Source of the DNA: Metasolibacillus sp.
GTDB taxonomy: Bacteria > Bacillota > Bacilli > Bacillales_A > Planococcaceae
Direction: 5' to 3'
DNA: 64,000 nt
NCBI RefSeq assembly: GCF_025291715.1
Contig: NZ_JAMBIZ010000014.1
Span: forward strand, 1-64,000
Part shown: positions 34,179 through 44,211 of the stretch, in pieces
Layout: every line of letters begins with the position of its first letter
How positions within the stretch are numbered: the stretch's first letter is position 1
The notes under the pieces: generated by a model
Told to the model about the DNA's origin: nothing
Databases searched by the model: none
What the model saw: the letters and a program-made list of their open reading frames with translations, nothing else
Program-made: the position numbers and the translations under genes

Positions 34179-34814
34179 TCAATCCAAATAGGAAGCGTAT
34201 TTTTCAAGTGCCTGCTGTTTAACCTTATCCTCGCGTGCCCATTCGGATAATTTTTCTGTAGCATAGCTTGTATTTGCCTTTTGTACAGCCTCTCGCAAGG
34301 CACTCGTTTCATTTTGCAAAGGCACTTTTCCATAATTATTCCCTATAATTATATAGTATGGATCTGTCGTTGATTTTCTTAAGAATAATAAGTATTCATT
34401 ATCTTCCTTCATTAACTCATAGCCTGCGATATGATATGCAATATCTTCGCGTTTATTGTATGCCTCGTTTTCTAAAATTGTTATTTCCATACCACTTTGC
34501 ACCTCATCACCACTTATAACTTTTTGGACTAAAAAGTTAGACAAAGTATATGCAACATCGATGCGGTCCTCTTGATTATAAATAACAGTGGGATCTTCTT
34601 GAACAACCTTCTTCCCAATAACAATCATTTCAGCTTTGTTTTCTATAGATGCTAAATCTGGCGTTACATCTGTTTTGGCATCTACAATTAAATTTCTACC
34701 AAATAAGCGCTCTTCCATCCCATTAGTTATTTCTTTTTTATTTCCAAAGATGAACCATCCAACTATAGAAATACATACAATTCCAATAATCATTACTAAG
34801 CTTTTTTTCATCAA
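34179..34814 (-). CDS. membrane-anchored hypothetical protein (211 aa)
   Basis: One N-terminal membrane segment (residues 4-22) with K-K before it, so exported or anchored outside. The extracellular part has a beta-rich look (A-E-M-I-V-I-G-K-K-V-V, then E-Y-L-L-F-L-R-K and Y-Y-I-I-I-G-N-N-Y-G-K) resembling small unassigned Bacillus exported proteins. No enzyme motif is seen. Monocistronic. The gap to the DedA gene (33976-34178) holds nothing recognisable. Confidence 0.6.
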   Translation of the reverse strand: MMKKSLVMIIGIVCISIVGWFIFGNKKEITNGMEERLFGRNLIVDAKTDVTPDLASIENKAEMIVIGKKVVQEDPTVIYNQEDRIDVAYTLSNFLVQKVISGDEVQSGMEITILENEAYNKREDIAYHIAGYELMKEDNEYLLFLRKSTTDPYYIIIGNNYGKVPLQNETSALREAVQKANTSYATEKLSEWAREDKVKQQALEKYASYLD

Positions 34815-34883
34815 AGTACACCGCCTTCTAAATTGAATATTTACAATTTTAATATAGATAATAACCCTTCAACGATAACATAA

Positions 34884-34926
34884 AAAAACAGATTCAAAAA
34901 AATAGAGCTTTTCTGAATCTGTTTTT
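34884..34926 (-). terminator. terminator of S9 peptidase gene
   Basis: ACAGATTCA pairs with TGAATCTGT around an interrupted loop; on the leftward strand a run of T follows. Directly downstream of the peptidase stop. Confidence 0.7.
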
Positions 34927-34952
34927 CATATTTTTATAATAGATAATTCTGA

Positions 34953-36932
34953 TTAAATATATTTCTCAAACCAACCAACAATTTGCTCTAAACGCTGGAT
35001 ACGTAAGTTTGGCGTCCCCGTGCGTGATAAATTGTGGTCGCAATCTGGGAAGCGAACAAAGCCAACTTCTTTGCCCATTGTTTTTAACGTAATATAAAAC
35101 TGCTCTGCTTGCTCAATTGGACAGCGGAAATCTTTTTCACTGTGCAAAATAAGCAATGGTGTTTCTACATTTTTTGCATATTTTAATGGCGAATGGTGCC
35201 ATAGCTTTTCGATATCTGACATATCGCCACCAATTTGCCAATCTGTGAAGTAGTAGCCGATATCCGATACGCCAAAGAAGCTAATCCAGTTCGAAATCGA
35301 GCGCTGTGTTACCGCTGCCTTAAAGCGATTTGTATGTCCCACAGCCCAGTTTGTCATAAAGCCGCCGTAGCTACCACCTGTTAAGCCAAGACGCTCCGTA
35401 TCAATCCAGTCATAATTTGCTAGTGCATAATCTGTTGCTAACATAATATCTTCGAAATCGCCACCACCATAGTCGTTGCGCACCGCATCTACAAATGCTT
35501 GGCTATAACCATGACTGCCACGCGGATTAATATACAATACACCATAGCCTTGCGCTGCTAGAAGCTGCATTTCATGGAAGAAGGTATTAGCATACAATGT
35601 ATGCGGTCCACCATGAACCTCCACAATCAACGGATATTTTTCACCTTCCACGTAGTTGGCAGGCTTCATAATCCAGCCATGTACATCCCAATCCTTCGCT
35701 CCTTTGAAGACGATTGGCTCTGCTTTAGATAATGTCGTTTCTGCTAAATAAGCATCATTGAAATGCGTTAGCTGCTTGCGCTCGCCTGTTGCAATATTGT
35801 GTGTAAATAGCTCGCCAGGGAATGTTGGGTTTGAAACGGCCACAATCGCTTCATTGCCGCTTTTCGCTACAGCATAGCCATAGACATGCTCGCTTTCTGG
35901 TGTTGCAGGGTACAGCTCACCTTCCAATGTTGCATAATATAAACGAATATCGCCCATCGTTGATACTTGGAAATAAAGTGCATTTGTTTCAGTCCAAACG
36001 ACAGCTGGGGCTGCTGCGCCTTGTTGGAAATCGGCTACTGCATAATCACCAACAGGTGCATCAAGGCTTTCTGTTAAATTGCTCGTTTGCCCTGTTTCAG
36101 TATCGTAGACATAAACATTTGTATGTGTCGCATTTTTAAATGTTGCATCACTACCTACATAAGCAATATAACGGTCATCAAATGAATATGCCGCACCGCC
36201 ATAATAGCCATCCTGCTCAACTAAAACCGTTTCTTCCTTCGTAGCTACATCTACAATATAAAGCGGTTGGCGGAATTCAAAGTCTTGATTTTCTGAGCGA
36301 TTGACAGCAATTACTAGCTTTTTGCCATCGTGTGAAACAGCACTTAATGCGTAATCATGATTGCCCTCTGTAAATTGCGTAATTGTGCCATCAAGTGTTA
36401 CTTCTGCCACATGTGTGCTCATGCCTTGTTTGCGCAAACCATTGCCACCAACGCCATCCATTTTATGCTTCATTCTGTCCACAACATACGCTTCAGGTAA
36501 TTTTTTGTCTTCCTTTTCCACTGCATCTGTGAATGCTGTTCCATCTTTCAGACTAGCTGTCACCCAAAGCTTTTGACCGCATGGACTCCATACAAATGAG
36601 CTAACGCCATATGGGAAATCTGCTACTTTTTTCGCTTCTCCACCATTGCGCTTTAAAATATAAAGCTGATTTTTCTCGTCGCGATTTGATAAAAAAGCAA
36701 CTTGTTTACCATCAGGTGACCATTTAGCACCACTTACACGCTCCTTGCCAAATGTCCATTGCGTTACTTCCTCACTCGCTAGCTCAACGTGGAAAAGATG
36801 TGCATAATATTTATTGTCCTCTTGATCAATTAGCGTGCGTACAAATACAGCTTCCTGCCCATTTGGTGCTAGTACTGGTGCTGTTACAGATTGCAATGTG
36901 TATAAATGCTCTTTTGTTAAAAATGCTGTCAT
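34953..36932 (-). CDS. S9-family prolyl oligopeptidase/acylaminoacyl-peptidase
   Basis: A 659-residue S9 peptidase. Residues 1-390 form a beta-propeller (WD-like blades such as W-S-P-D-G-K-Q-V-A-F-L-S near 70-81). Residues 400-659 are the alpha/beta hydrolase: nucleophile in G-G-S-Y-G-G-F-M-T near 508-516, acid in S-E-K-D-F-R-C-P near 592, and base histidine in D-C-D-H-N-L-S. No signal peptide, so cytosolic; it would degrade short peptides. Bacillus YuxL-like in size. Confidence 0.9.
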   Translation of the reverse strand: MTAFLTKEHLYTLQSVTAPVLAPNGQEAVFVRTLIDQEDNKYYAHLFHVELASEEVTQWTFGKERVSGAKWSPDGKQVAFLSNRDEKNQLYILKRNGGEAKKVADFPYGVSSFVWSPCGQKLWVTASLKDGTAFTDAVEKEDKKLPEAYVVDRMKHKMDGVGGNGLRKQGMSTHVAEVTLDGTITQFTEGNHDYALSAVSHDGKKLVIAVNRSENQDFEFRQPLYIVDVATKEETVLVEQDGYYGGAAYSFDDRYIAYVGSDATFKNATHTNVYVYDTETGQTSNLTESLDAPVGDYAVADFQQGAAAPAVVWTETNALYFQVSTMGDIRLYYATLEGELYPATPESEHVYGYAVAKSGNEAIVAVSNPTFPGELFTHNIATGERKQLTHFNDAYLAETTLSKAEPIVFKGAKDWDVHGWIMKPANYVEGEKYPLIVEVHGGPHTLYANTFFHEMQLLAAQGYGVLYINPRGSHGYSQAFVDAVRNDYGGGDFEDIMLATDYALANYDWIDTERLGLTGGSYGGFMTNWAVGHTNRFKAAVTQRSISNWISFFGVSDIGYYFTDWQIGGDMSDIEKLWHHSPLKYAKNVETPLLILHSEKDFRCPIEQAEQFYITLKTMGKEVGFVRFPDCDHNLSRTGTPNLRIQRLEQIVGWFEKYI

Positions 36933-37024
36933 TCCCTATTCCCTGCTTTCTTATTGTTATTTCGAACTTCGTAATATTAAGTTTACCACGATACAAATAT
37001 GTGTCAATATTCGAATAATTCTAG

Positions 37025-37771
37025 TTATAGTCCTCTAACTAAATATTTGCCCCATTCACGCATCGCAACCTTCTCACCCGCCTCTGCTGCCCGCTTTAGC
37101 CAATATTCACCTTCATTAATATTTTGTTCGACATGCTCGCCTCTAATGAGATAAATACCTAACAAGCGCATTGCTACAAGCTCATGTAATTCCTCTGCTG
37201 CTTTTCGTATCCACTTTACCCCTTCGTCTATATTGCGCTCCAAGCTATCACCTGTGATTAAACGATAGCCTAAAATTCTTGTCGCAACACGATCTCCTCG
37301 GTCAACTGCTAATCTTAGCCACTTTTCACCTTCTACAGAATCTTTAGCGAGCACTTCTCCATCAAGCAAGCGAATCGCAATATCAACCATTGCCCATAAA
37401 TCACCATAGCTTGCTGATGTACGTAGCCAATGCTCACCCTCCACTGTATTTTGTGTCACACCTTTTCCTGTTAAATAGCAATAGGCTAACTCATTCATTG
37501 CGCCTGTATCCCCTGCATCCGCAGCAGCCTTCAGCCATTTTAGCCCTTCTTGAACTTTATTTCTTTCCTTTTCCTCTATAAAATTAATGACATTCGATTT
37601 TTGCTCTGATGGGATCGTCTCTGTCGTTGCAGTCACTTGCTGTTCCATATTTTCGACTTGCATTTGTTCCTCAGCTTCTTCTTGCTTTTGCTCCTCTTGT
37701 TCAAACCCTAACGACTTCGAAATTTGATTAAACAATGAAAACTTTTTCTTTTTATCGTTATCCTCATTCAT
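37025..37771 (-). CDS. Sel1-repeat protein
   Basis: I use ATG 37771, since AAGGAGGT sits just before it; the open frame is 93 bases longer. The first 90 residues are very charged and low-complexity (E-E-Q-K-Q-E-E-A-E-E-Q). The rest is five Sel1-like repeats of about 36 residues (G-L-K-W-L-K-A-A-A-D-A-G-D-T-G-A-M, G-E-H-W-L-R, G-E-K-W-L-R, G-V-K-W-I-R, G-E-Y-W-L-K). These are protein-interaction scaffolds; partner unknown. Confidence 0.75.
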   Translation of the reverse strand: MNEDNDKKKKFSLFNQISKSLGFEQEEQKQEEAEEQMQVENMEQQVTATTETIPSEQKSNVINFIEEKERNKVQEGLKWLKAAADAGDTGAMNELAYCYLTGKGVTQNTVEGEHWLRTSASYGDLWAMVDIAIRLLDGEVLAKDSVEGEKWLRLAVDRGDRVATRILGYRLITGDSLERNIDEGVKWIRKAAEELHELVAMRLLGIYLIRGEHVEQNINEGEYWLKRAAEAGEKVAMREWGKYLVRGL

Positions 37772-37867
37772 ATCACATACCTCCTTCATTATATTGTACA
37801 CAATTATCCAAATAATTGAGAAGCAATCGCCTTCTTGTCTAATCAAGCAATTTCTATAACTCAAAAA

Positions 37868-37893
37868 GGAGAGTGCCCTTTAAGACACTCTCC
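37868..37893 (-). terminator. terminator of acyl-CoA ligase gene
   Basis: GGAGAGTG pairs with CACTCTCC, 10-base loop, followed on the leftward strand by TTTTT. Confidence 0.8.
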
Positions 37894-37899
37894 CATCTA

Positions 37900-39459
37900 C
37901 TATTTTGCTGCTTGCTCCTTTAACGAGCGGCGCAAAATTTTGCCTGTTGTATTTTTTGGTAGCTCATCGATAATTTCAATAACTTTTGGCACCTTATATT
38001 TGGCAATATGCTCTGTGCAATATTGCTTTAGCTCCTCAACAGTTACGCTATCATCCTTTACTACAACGTAAGCGCATACTGCTTCACCAAAATCAGGATC
38101 TGGTAAGCCGATAACTGCTGCCTCTACAATATTTGGATGTGAGTAAAGCACTTCCTCTACTTCACGTGGGTACACATTGTAGCCTCCAACGATAATCATA
38201 TCTTTTTTGCGGTCAACGATGTAGAAATAATCCTCCTCATCTTTACGCGCTAAATCGCCTGTGTATAGCCAGCCATCTTGAATTGTCACAGCTGTTTCCT
38301 CCGGCATATTGTAGTAGCCCTTCATCACATTCGGTCCACGTACAATCAATTCGCCCACTTCGCCAACAGGTACTTCATTACCATCTGGATCAACAATTTT
38401 ATTTTCTACATTGATAATTGATTGACCAATGGAGCCTGGCTTGCGCTCCTTATCTAATGGATTAAAGCAGGTTACTGGTGACGCCTCTGATAACCCATAG
38501 CCTTCTGAAATGCGGACATTAAACTTGTCCTCAAAGTTATGCAGCAAAGCAACAGGTAAAGATGCCCCACCTGAAATAGCTAAGCGCAACGTTTTAAATG
38601 CTGCGGCATCTCCTTCTGCAAATTGATAAAGGAAATTATACATTGTCGGTACACCTGCGAAAACTGTTGCCTCCTGCGCTTTTGCCAGCTCAAAAATTTC
38701 GCCTGGGCTAAAGCGCGGTGCTAATAAAATAGTCGCACCTTGGACTAATGGTGCATTGACAACAACCGTTAATGCGAAAACATGGAATACTGGCAATGTC
38801 GCAATAACACGATCCGTCTCCGTTATTTTCAAATATGCGCCAACATCACGTGCATTTGAATATAAATTGCCATGTGTTAAAATAGCGCCTTTTGGATAGC
38901 CTGTTGTGCCAGATGTATATAAAATAACGGCATTATCATCTTCTACTAATGTAGTAGACTTTGCTGTGCCTTCTGTCGTTTTTAATAAAGCTGTGAAAAG
39001 AACGGTTTTCGCCTTTGCATTATCGCTCAATGCAGCAACTTTCTCCCCTGTGTCTGCCGCCGTTTCACAAATAATGTATTTCTCTACTTTCGTAAATGCT
39101 TGTACCCCTTTTTCTACAAGCGGAAGTAGCATATCAAGTGCAATCACCACTTTTACATCACCATTTTGAACAATATATGAAATTTCATCAGGTGTATAAA
39201 TCGGATTCACTGGAATGACTGTTGCACCAATACGCATCGCACTATACAGTGAAATTAAAAAATGAGGTGTGTTCCCCAATAATAATGCTACATGGTCGCC
39301 TTTTTCTACGCCCATATCCTGCAAAGCTTTTGCAAAACGGTCAACCGTTTGCTCAAATTCACTGTAGCTTGTATTTTTCCCCATAAAATGATAGGCCGTT
39401 TTTTCTGGTTGTTCGAGAGCTTGCTGTCTTACCTTTTCTACTAGATTCAATACACCCAT
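37900..39459 (-). CDS. long-chain fatty-acid-CoA ligase
   Basis: An ANL-superfamily acyl-CoA synthetase of about 519 residues. The AMP-binding P-loop Y-T-S-G-T-T-G-Y-P-K-G, then G-Y-G-L-S-E, W-L-Y-T-G-D-L, and the C-terminal lysine in G-K-I-L-R-R are all present. It activates fatty acids for beta-oxidation (LcfA-like). ATG 39459 touches its AGGGGG; TTG 39450 is a better-spaced alternative. The FadR-type palindrome 40 bases upstream predicts induction by long-chain acyl-CoA. Confidence 0.9.
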   Translation of the reverse strand: MGVLNLVEKVRQQALEQPEKTAYHFMGKNTSYSEFEQTVDRFAKALQDMGVEKGDHVALLLGNTPHFLISLYSAMRIGATVIPVNPIYTPDEISYIVQNGDVKVVIALDMLLPLVEKGVQAFTKVEKYIICETAADTGEKVAALSDNAKAKTVLFTALLKTTEGTAKSTTLVEDDNAVILYTSGTTGYPKGAILTHGNLYSNARDVGAYLKITETDRVIATLPVFHVFALTVVVNAPLVQGATILLAPRFSPGEIFELAKAQEATVFAGVPTMYNFLYQFAEGDAAAFKTLRLAISGGASLPVALLHNFEDKFNVRISEGYGLSEASPVTCFNPLDKERKPGSIGQSIINVENKIVDPDGNEVPVGEVGELIVRGPNVMKGYYNMPEETAVTIQDGWLYTGDLARKDEEDYFYIVDRKKDMIIVGGYNVYPREVEEVLYSHPNIVEAAVIGLPDPDFGEAVCAYVVVKDDSVTVEELKQYCTEHIAKYKVPKVIEIIDELPKNTTGKILRRSLKEQAAK

Positions 39460-39498
39460 CCCCCTTTTATCAATGGCGCCTTTTAGACGCCGAACAAA

Positions 39499-39518
39499 AA
39501 ATGAATTATCATTCATTT
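39499..39518. promoter_or_regulatory. FadR-like operator
   Basis: AAATGAAT-TATC-ATTCATTT, a perfect palindrome with eight-base arms, close to the Bacillus FadR consensus TGAATGAMTANTCATTCA. It lies upstream of the long-chain acyl-CoA ligase gene. The symmetry is seen; FadR binding is inferred. Confidence 0.7.
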
Positions 39519-39609
39519 AATATTATTTTAAAATAAACATTACAAGATTACAATAGCTTTCATATCATTATGCAAAAATCTTGTCGCTTATGTCATTTTA
39601 TGCTGAATT

Positions 39610-41541
39610 TTATGAGCGCACATGCGCAATATAACGCCATCTAATCAAATAAAAATAAATAACTTGAATCATAATAATAAAGGAGAAAGCAAAAATAATT
39701 TCCTTTCCAAGAGACACGTGCATGACATTTTTTAAAATAGATTGCAGCACTAAAAAGGCAAACATACTATGCACCAAAGCAAGCCCCCACGGTAGGAAAA
39801 ACTGTGGGAATAAATAGCGTGTAATTAAGCGCTTTTGCTCGTTATCGGTTAGTCCCATACGCTTTAATACATCAAATTGCTTCTTCTCACGCTCTAAGCT
39901 TGTATATAGCTTAAAGTAAATAAAGCTCCCTGCAGCTAGTAAAAATACAGCGACAACTAACAAGCCTACTAAAGTAAATAAAGAGTAGGCAGCTAATATA
40001 TAAGAATAATTTAAGCCTGCATTTTCAAAGTAAAATGGCAGCGTATAACGATCCTTTAAATATTCCTCAGCAACTGTATAATATAGCTCTGCGCCAATAT
40101 TTGCTGCATCAGCCCAGTTCGCAATATCAAATGCGTATAAATGATAGCTTGGCTCCACAATATTTGCATGCTCAAATGGGTTCGTAATTTTTTCAAAATC
40201 CGTATCACTAACAATAATCGCATTGCGGCTAATAATAGCGTCAGGGAAAATAAGCTTTGGATATACGCTATTAATAACAAGCTCAATATTATTTTCTTTT
40301 AACGTTGTACGCACAATTTTATTTTCGAGCTCTTTAATTGAGTCCTCTGAGTAAGCAATGAACATCGCTTCCCCATGCCCAATTCGCACCATTGGATAAC
40401 CATAGGAAAATAGCAGTTGATTAATATCTGATGCGCGAAACACTTCAACTGAATTGGACGTATGTGTAGACGTTTGCTTTTTTACAACAAAACGCGCCAA
40501 ATTGTAGGATAATCCTGCCTCCTCTAATTCATATCGTAACGAGGAAATATGTGCTACCTCATAAGGATTATTGACAGTGCCTTTATAAATGATGCCAAGC
40601 GGATTGAGCTTATCGTATTGAGCTGTGTAGGACGACAATGCGGATAATACACCTACGCATAAAAAAGCTAACGTCGAAACAAGCGTTACAACAACAAACA
40701 TTTTGCGATTGCTGTACATAATATGCCCTTGCTCAGCAAGCGATAACATACGTGTCTTGCGCCAATACACCTTTTTGCGCTTTTTGATTCGTTCAATAAA
40801 GGCTAATATTGTATCCGTAAATATAAAATACGTACCGATTGTCACGATAAGTGGAATGACTAGCAGCATAATTGGAAGTGTCACAAATGTCGTGATAATT
40901 GCTAAAAGATAGCCAAGCCCCACTAAAAAAATACCTAGCCATGCACGAATTTTCGAATACGCATTGGACACATCAACCGATTGGTGTCCCTTTAGTAAGT
41001 CGATTAGCTTTGTTTCCCTTGTCATTAATACACTAATAAAAGAAATCACGACAAAGGCGCTCATAAAGACAGTTAATGTTAAAACAAATGGCTCCCATGA
41101 AAAATAAAGAGGTAGCTCATCTAAATATAAAATTTCGCGTACAATCATAAAGAAAAATTTTGAAAAGGCGTAGCCAAATACAATGCCAAAAAAACTAGAA
41201 ATAACCCCGATTAACATCGTTTCTAAAAAGACCAGCTTGCTTAATTGCCTTTTTTCCATACCGAGATGTAGCAAAATCGCAAACTCTTTAGAGCGTGCCT
41301 CTAAAAAGGCCTTCATTGAATAAAAAATAAAAAACCATGAAAACAGCATTAAAATAATTTCAGCAACAAGCATGCCGAGCAAGGATACATTTCCTAAAAA
41401 GCCTTGTTCACTTGCTGGATGAAACATCAGCATCGAATAAATAAAGAAAACAAAAACTGAGAAAAAGCTTGCCATAAAAAAGGCTGCATATATGCGGAAA
41501 TTGCGAAACACATTACGGTAAGCGAATTGTTGAAAGGTCAC
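39610..41541 (-). CDS. BceB-type ABC transporter permease
   Basis: A 643-residue FtsX-family permease. Ten membrane helices can be counted: four before residue 300, then a large extracellular region of about 200 residues (310-510), then the remainder. This matches BceB-like permeases that recognise peptide antibiotics and signal to a BceS-type kinase. It overlaps the ATPase gene by 29 bases. The antibiotic it handles cannot be read from sequence. Confidence 0.88.
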   Translation of the reverse strand: MTFQQFAYRNVFRNFRIYAAFFMASFFSVFVFFIYSMLMFHPASEQGFLGNVSLLGMLVAEIILMLFSWFFIFYSMKAFLEARSKEFAILLHLGMEKRQLSKLVFLETMLIGVISSFFGIVFGYAFSKFFFMIVREILYLDELPLYFSWEPFVLTLTVFMSAFVVISFISVLMTRETKLIDLLKGHQSVDVSNAYSKIRAWLGIFLVGLGYLLAIITTFVTLPIMLLVIPLIVTIGTYFIFTDTILAFIERIKKRKKVYWRKTRMLSLAEQGHIMYSNRKMFVVVTLVSTLAFLCVGVLSALSSYTAQYDKLNPLGIIYKGTVNNPYEVAHISSLRYELEEAGLSYNLARFVVKKQTSTHTSNSVEVFRASDINQLLFSYGYPMVRIGHGEAMFIAYSEDSIKELENKIVRTTLKENNIELVINSVYPKLIFPDAIISRNAIIVSDTDFEKITNPFEHANIVEPSYHLYAFDIANWADAANIGAELYYTVAEEYLKDRYTLPFYFENAGLNYSYILAAYSLFTLVGLLVVAVFLLAAGSFIYFKLYTSLEREKKQFDVLKRMGLTDNEQKRLITRYLFPQFFLPWGLALVHSMFAFLVLQSILKNVMHVSLGKEIIFAFSFIIMIQVIYFYLIRWRYIAHVRS

Positions 41542-42286
41542 CCACTTGCCCTCCTAATAAACTTAAAACATTTAAAATACGCTGAAAAAACGTTTGGCGG
41601 CGGTCATCACTATAAATTTCATTAAAGAACTCACCATCTTTAATAAATAACACACGGTCACAGTAGCTCGCTGCGATTGGATCATGTGTTACCATAACAA
41701 TCGTCGCCTGTCGCTCCTTATTAATTTTACTTAACAGTTCCAACACCTCTCTTGATGCATGTGAATCAAGATTTCCCGTTGGCTCATCCGCCAATATAAT
41801 AGAAGGTTGGTGAATTAATGCTCGTGCAATCGCTGTACGCTGTGCTTGTCCCCCAGAAATTTCATTTGGACGCTTTTCTAAAATAGCTTCAATGCCTAAT
41901 TTCTCTGCTAAATCAGCAAGACGCTTTTCCATCACTTGCAATGGCTGGTTATCAAGCGTTAACGGCAGAACGATATTTTCCTCGACCGTTAGCATTGGTA
42001 ATAAATTGAAGTCTTGAAACACGAAGCCGAGCTGGCGACGACGAAAATATGCGAGCTCCGTTTTATTTAAGCTTTGTGGCTTAATTTTCTCTAAAATAAT
42101 TTCACCTGACGTCGGATGATCGATTGTTGAAATCATATTCAGTAATGTTGTTTTACCGCTTCCAGATGGTCCCATAATCGCTAAAAACTCACCTTTTTCC
42201 ACTTCAAAGCTTAGCTGATTGAGCGCGCGATGTGTTACTTTTCCTTCATATACCTTTGTTACTTCATTGATTTGTAAAATCGCCAC
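41513..42286 (-). CDS. BceA-type ABC transporter ATPase
   Basis: A 257-residue ATPase: Walker A G-P-S-G-S-G-K-T near 38-45, Q-loop, signature I-S-G-G-Q-A-Q-R near 146, Walker B I-I-L-A-D-E-P-T-G near 165 and H-loop T-H-D-P. It is of the LolD/MacB subfamily. It energises the neighbouring permease. Confidence 0.93.
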   Translation of the reverse strand: MAILQINEVTKVYEGKVTHRALNQLSFEVEKGEFLAIMGPSGSGKTTLLNMISTIDHPTSGEIILEKIKPQSLNKTELAYFRRRQLGFVFQDFNLLPMLTVEENIVLPLTLDNQPLQVMEKRLADLAEKLGIEAILEKRPNEISGGQAQRTAIARALIHQPSIILADEPTGNLDSHASREVLELLSKINKERQATIVMVTHDPIAASYCDRVLFIKDGEFFNEIYSDDRRQTFFQRILNVLSLLGGQVGDLSTIRLP

Positions 42287-42288
42287 AA

Positions 42289-43287
42289 TTATCCCCCATT
42301 TCGCTCGCTTGAAAATGTAATATATACCGTTGTCCCAACCCCGACCTCTGATGTAATGACAAGCTGATGCCCTAGCTTATCGCATATTTCATTTGCTAAA
42401 TATAGCCCCATGCCCGTTGATTCCCCTGTTTTGCGTCCATTTTCTCCTGTAAAGAAAGCCTTTGTAACACGTGATAAATCTGATCTTGGTATGCCAATCC
42501 CTTCATCTTTAATTGATAAAGTGATGCTGCCTCCCTTTTGTCGTGCACAAATCACAATTTTTTTATTCGGCTCAAATGTGTATTTCACCGCATTCGTAAT
42601 AAACTGACTTAATGCAAATTGTAGCGATTTTGAATCGCTTGCAATTGTAAACTCCTCATCAATATGCACTTCTGGAAAAACTCGATTCGTAATAAATAGA
42701 CGTTTATGCTCATTAATAACCGTTGTGACAATCGCCTTCAATGGTACTTGCTCCACCTGCATATCGTCCTCAAAGCTATCCAGGCGCGCACTCATTAATA
42801 CCATATCCAGCCCTCGTTTTAGTCGCTCCACTTCCTCCTGTACACTTTTTTTATCAAGTGGTGCTTCCTCCTGCAAAAGTAGCTCTAAAACAGCAATTGG
42901 TGTTTTCATTTGGTGAATCCATTGATTCATAAATTTGTATTGACGTTTTTGCTTCGCATATAATGCTTGCACTTCATTTTGGTACACATAATATAGCTGG
43001 TGCATATATTTTTCCGTTTGCATATATTCCATTGTTTTTGCATTTTTTTGTAGCGCATCCTCCATCGTCACAGGCAGCTGCATAATTTTACTTAAGTAAC
43101 GACGGCGCAGCATATAACGTACAGCTAAAAAGGATATAATTAAAATTGTGCTAATGACAATGCTATAAACAGCTGTTTCAAAATTACGAAAGCCATCTAA
43201 CCAATATAGAAGTAACACAAATAGCACAAGTAGCACTTGAAAAATAATATAGGAAATATGTTCTTGTAAAAAAAGCTTCAATCCCAT
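42289..43287 (-). CDS. BceS-type intramembrane-sensing histidine kinase
   Basis: A 332-residue kinase with two membrane helices at 11-60 and a very short extracellular loop, as expected for kinases that sense through their ABC partner. Phospho-acceptor His in W-I-H-Q-M-K-T-P-I near residue 128 and ATPase boxes N-A-V-K-Y-T, D-E-G-I-G-I-P, G-E-S-T-G-M-G-L-Y follow. It overlaps the regulator gene by one base. Confidence 0.9.
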   Translation of the reverse strand: MGLKLFLQEHISYIIFQVLLVLFVLLLYWLDGFRNFETAVYSIVISTILIISFLAVRYMLRRRYLSKIMQLPVTMEDALQKNAKTMEYMQTEKYMHQLYYVYQNEVQALYAKQKRQYKFMNQWIHQMKTPIAVLELLLQEEAPLDKKSVQEEVERLKRGLDMVLMSARLDSFEDDMQVEQVPLKAIVTTVINEHKRLFITNRVFPEVHIDEEFTIASDSKSLQFALSQFITNAVKYTFEPNKKIVICARQKGGSITLSIKDEGIGIPRSDLSRVTKAFFTGENGRKTGESTGMGLYLANEICDKLGHQLVITSEVGVGTTVYITFSSERNGG

Positions 43288-43991
43288 TACATTTCCTCCG
43301 CACTTAGAACAAAGCGATAGCCTGCACCACGCACCGTCTCAATTGCCGACTTCACATTGTAATCCGCTAGCTTTTTACGAACGCGCGTCATATTGACATT
43401 GAGCGTATTTTCATCCACAAATGCTTGATCATCCCATAATTGCTCTAACAACGCATCACGCGACACAACCTTTGGCGCTTGTCCAAGCAGTAAATCTAAA
43501 ATAATGCATTCCTTTTTTTGCAAAGGAATCACAATATCCTTCACATGCAGCTCCATGCTTTCTAAATACAGCGTCAGTATCCCTTGCTTTACTGTGCGCT
43601 CCTCCTGTCTTGCTGCATACTCCCCGTATGTACGACGCAAGTGACTACGAATTTTCGCCAGCACAATTTCATAATTGAACGGCTTCGTAATAAAATCATC
43701 CCCACCATTTTCTAACGCAAAAATCTGATCCATCTCTCCAGAACGTGCTGAAATAAACAAAATCGGACATGTCGTATGCTGTCGTAGCTGACGGCACCAA
43801 TAATAGCCATCATACGCGGGTAAATTTATATCAAGCAGCACCATATGTGGTGCAAATGCTAAAAACTCTTCAATCAACGCATCAAAATCCTGCACCACCG
43901 CTACTTCATATTGATATTTACGCAGCGTATCTGCAAGCAAGGAAGCGATCTTCTTATCATCTTCCACAATAAAAATTCGATGCTTCTCCAT
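43287..43991 (-). CDS. BceR-type OmpR-family response regulator
   Basis: Receiver domain with D-D near 9-10, phospho-acceptor Asp in V-L-L-D-I-N near 54 and Lys in I-T-K-P-F near 103; C-terminal winged-helix DNA-binding domain. ATG 43991 was chosen because AAGGAGGG precedes it; the open frame extends 42 bases upstream. First gene of the regulator-kinase-ATPase-permease operon. Confidence 0.9.
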   Translation of the reverse strand: MEKHRIFIVEDDKKIASLLADTLRKYQYEVAVVQDFDALIEEFLAFAPHMVLLDINLPAYDGYYWCRQLRQHTTCPILFISARSGEMDQIFALENGGDDFITKPFNYEIVLAKIRSHLRRTYGEYAARQEERTVKQGILTLYLESMELHVKDIVIPLQKKECIILDLLLGQAPKVVSRDALLEQLWDDQAFVDENTLNVNMTRVRKKLADYNVKSAIETVRGAGYRFVLSAEEM

Positions 43992-44160
43992 CGTCAAATC
44001 CCTCCTTTTTCCAGGTGCCAGGCACTCACACAATTCTCACACAATTTATGTAGACGCTCCAACTAGCCAAGTAGTTGCTAAATGCCTCCTTCTTAAGCTT
44101 ACATGATTTTATGTCAAAAATGAAATCACAAAACAGCCTTAAATTCTTAAAATAAAAATT

Positions 44161-44198
44161 AGGGCTGTCCAGAAAGAAGTTTCTTTCCAGACAGCCCC
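44161..44198 (-). terminator. lplJ terminator hairpin (repeat family)
   Basis: AGGGCTGTCCAGAAAGAA pairs with TTCTTTCCAGACAGCCCC-like bases. Directly after the lplJ stop; same family as the hairpins at 19774, 55973, 61983 and 63195. Confidence 0.7.
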
Positions 44199-44211
44199 TT
44201 ACTACAGCTTA

